From Polyangiaceae bacterium (lineage in GTDB: Bacteria > Myxococcota_A > Polyangia > Polyangiales > Polyangiaceae), in assembly GCA_016712345.1 (NCBI GenBank), contig JADJRH010000001.1, positions 744,001-808,000 on the forward strand: a stretch of DNA of 64,000 bases. Direction: 5' to 3'. Shown here piece by piece: positions 62,319 to 64,000 of this stretch; position 1 is the first letter of the stretch; the number at the start of each line of letters is the position of its first letter. The notes below the pieces were generated by a model. It saw nothing but the letters and a program-made list of their open reading frames with translations, was not told the origin of the DNA and did not search any database. Position numbers and translations under genes: made by a program.

Positions 62319-64000
62319 GTGCGTTTTCTTCCTTCTCTCCGTGGGGGACAGAGGGTGGCGATCGCAGCAGCCGGTGTGTGCTCACTGGCCGCTTTGCTGC
62401 TTTCGTCTGAAGCTCGCGCGCAGAGCGCCACACCTCTCGAACGGTATGCACCGACACCCATCGGCGATGCCCTTTTCGCTTCACCTTCGGTGACGGCCGG
62501 TGGCTATTTCGCACTGGATACGGGCCTTGTTTTTTCATTCGCAAACGCACCGCTCGTGCTCCGAACCGAAACGTCTTCGGGTGCCAACGGCGACGAACTC
62601 GGCGCCCTTGTGGGTCACCAAGCGGTGCTGCATTTCATGGCCTCGGCAGCGCTTTTCTCGCGTCTCAAGGTGGATCTCGACTTGCCAATGACCGTGGATC
62701 AGGGGGGCGATTCGCCTACTGCGCCGGGAGGAAAAATCGCATCACCCTCCGGCTTTGCGATGAATGACATTCGTCTGGGTGCACGCTTCACGGCGCTGGA
62801 TCCAACAGAATATCTGCCCGGCGTTGCCATTGCGTTTTCGGCGTTTGTTCCAACCGGAAATTCTGATGCGTACACAAGCACCGGAAATGCGCGATTTGAG
62901 CCGCGGCTCATTATCGGAGCGGATTACGGGCGCGTGTTTTGGAGCGCTTCGGTAGCGCGGCAACTCGGCGATTCAACAAGTGGCCTTTTTGGCAGCGACG
63001 TGAATTTCTCGGCGGGCATCGCCGCAAGGTTTGGCCGATTTCAAGTGGGGCCGGAGATCTTTGGGCACTCGGCCGTGGATCGCGCGGCGCCCAAAGACGG
63101 CGGCGTGACCCTTTCAAAAAACGCGGGTGGAGGGCTTGAAGCGTTGCTCGGTGCAAAAGCCGCTTTCGGACCCGCAACGGTTGGAGCCGCGGGCGCTCTG
63201 GGGTTTAACCGCGGCGTGGGTGTGCCCGACTTTCGGTTCATTCTTTCAGTGGCAATTCACCCGTTTGAAGAAAAGGCTCCACCGCCTGAAACCGAGCCGG
63301 TGAGTACACAAGGGTCAGGGCCGTCTGGACAACCCGACAAAGGTACACAAGGCGGCACCGGCTCCCCCACTGTTCAAGCGCCTGTGCAGCCTGCGGTGCC
63401 CGTTGATACCGACGGTGACACGGTGCTCGACGCTGAAGACGCGTGTCCCAAGTTGGTGGGTGATCCTCGGCCTGATGCCACCAAGCGCGGCTGTCCACCC
63501 GATAAAGACGGCGACGGTATTTACGACGTGGATGACAAATGTCCCGACCGGCCGGGTGTGTACGCAGAAGGCGACAAAAACGGCTGCCCGCCCGACTCCG
63601 ACGGCGACACGATTGTGGACCCCGATGACGCGTGTCCCGCGGAAGCAGGCCCCAAAACCTCGGATCCGAAGACCAACGGATGTCCCGAGTCGGTCCGAGT
63701 GGAAGGCACACAGATTGTCATTTTGCAGCAGGTGAACTTTGAAACTGCAAAAGCGGTGATTTTGCCCGGAAGCTTCCCGCTCTTAAAGCAGGTGTCCGAT
63801 GTACTCAAGAGCCACCCGGAGATCGCGCGGCTCGCAGTGGATGGCCACACCGACAATCGCGGCAGCGAAACCTCCAACCTCGATCTGTCGCGAGCGCGCG
63901 CCGTGAGCGTCATGCGTTGGTTGGTAAACGACGGGATCGATGCGCGCCGGCTTGAAGCACGCGGCTTTGGCCCGCGGAGGCCGGTGGCAGACAACAAGAC
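62319..64000 (+). CDS. OmpA-family outer-membrane protein with Tsp3 repeats, 3'-truncated
   Basis: GTG 62319 has GGAGG nine bases upstream (62305-62309). It begins a signal peptide (RVAIAAAGVCSLAALLLSSEARAQ). The frame is open to the window edge, about 560 residues. A barrel-like N-terminal part (TAGGYFALDTGLVFSFANAPLVL and similar) precedes Tsp3 repeats (DTDGDTVLDAEDACP, DKDGDGIYDVDDKCP, DSDGDTIVDPDDACP) that bind calcium. The OmpA domain starts at VNFETAKAVILPGSFPLLKQVSDVL, and the last residues in the window are GFGPRRPVADNKT. It is the same architecture as the gene at 42411-44462, but with fewer Tsp3 units. The divergent FHA regulator may control it; that is inference from position. Confidence 0.92.
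   Translation, partial: MRFLPSLRGGQRVAIAAAGVCSLAALLLSSEARAQSATPLERYAPTPIGDALFASPSVTAGGYFALDTGLVFSFANAPLVLRTETSSGANGDELGALVGHQAVLHFMASAALFSRLKVDLDLPMTVDQGGDSPTAPGGKIASPSGFAMNDIRLGARFTALDPTEYLPGVAIAFSAFVPTGNSDAYTSTGNARFEPRLIIGADYGRVFWSASVARQLGDSTSGLFGSDVNFSAGIAARFGRFQVGPEIFGHSAVDRAAPKDGGVTLSKNAGGGLEALLGAKAAFGPATVGAAGALGFNRGVGVPDFRFILSVAIHPFEEKAPPPETEPVSTQGSGPSGQPDKGTQGGTGSPTVQAPVQPAVPVDTDGDTVLDAEDACPKLVGDPRPDATKRGCPPDKDGDGIYDVDDKCPDRPGVYAEGDKNGCPPDSDGDTIVDPDDACPAEAGPKTSDPKTNGCPESVRVEGTQIVILQQVNFETAKAVILPGSFPLLKQVSDVLKSHPEIARLAVDGHTDNRGSETSNLDLSRARAVSVMRWLVNDGIDARRLEARGFGPRRPVADNK

Overview
The window reads as chromosomal DNA of a myxobacterium (phylum Myxococcota, probably the Polyangia/Sorangium side). 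The grounds are many lipoproteins whose lipobox is followed by Gly/Ser/Thr or Ala/Thr/Pro linkers, OmpA proteins with calcium-binding thrombospondin type 3 repeats, very large FecR-VIT-VWA-TPR proteins, a receiver protein with a Pro-rich linker and a conserved C-terminal helix, an FHA/sigma-54 activator, and heavy use of 1-4 bp stop/start overlaps. All names rest on motifs read by eye; no database search was run.

Layout. 1-7.1 kb: a truncated 5'-nucleotidase (minus strand), then a plus-strand run of two related TPR proteins, a PH-domain membrane protein, a lipoprotein and two peptide-ABC ATPases, mostly with overlapping stops and starts. 7.2-16.8 kb: beta-propeller lipoprotein, valS, receiver protein, an RluA-type pseudouridine synthase, hrcA, an extensin-like peptidase and an orphan lipoprotein. 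16.8-25.7 kb: a minus-strand accessory block with a P-loop ATPase followed after 5 bp by a 1903-residue NACHT-metallophosphoesterase protein, and a Cys-rich lipoprotein upstream. This is the best candidate for an undescribed conflict (defence) system. 25.7-28.8 kb: a 30-codon ORF, a secreted trypsin-like protease, a tandem pair of 200-bp CTAG-bounded palindromic repeats, and an SDR enzyme behind two TetR-type operators. 28.8-42.4 kb: envelope proteins, including two overlapping giant FecR-VIT-VWA-TPR paralogues. 42.4-54.6 kb: OmpA/Tsp3 protein, beta-barrel protein, a gene with two frameshifts, a possible VQRK-type toxin/cargo protein, a Gly-rich surface lipoprotein, a PEGA protein and an L,D-transpeptidase. 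54.7-64 kb: a LolA-like lipoprotein, a fused pseudouridine synthase/methyltransferase, a PRPP-synthetase homologue, a frameshifted GT-C glycosyltransferase running into a second kind of CTAG-bounded repeat, an FHA/sigma-54 regulator and a truncated OmpA protein.

Most genes serve the cell envelope (transport, peptidoglycan, outer membrane) with a translation/RNA-modification minority. Two whole-window patterns stand out. First, the DNA alternates between blocks rich in the word GTACACA and blocks rich in GGGTAG, with borders falling inside genes. Second, structured repeats bounded by CTAG sit next to stop codons. Three homopolymer frameshifts suggest either real decay or residual sequencing error. 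No tRNA, rRNA, CRISPR array or insertion sequence was found.
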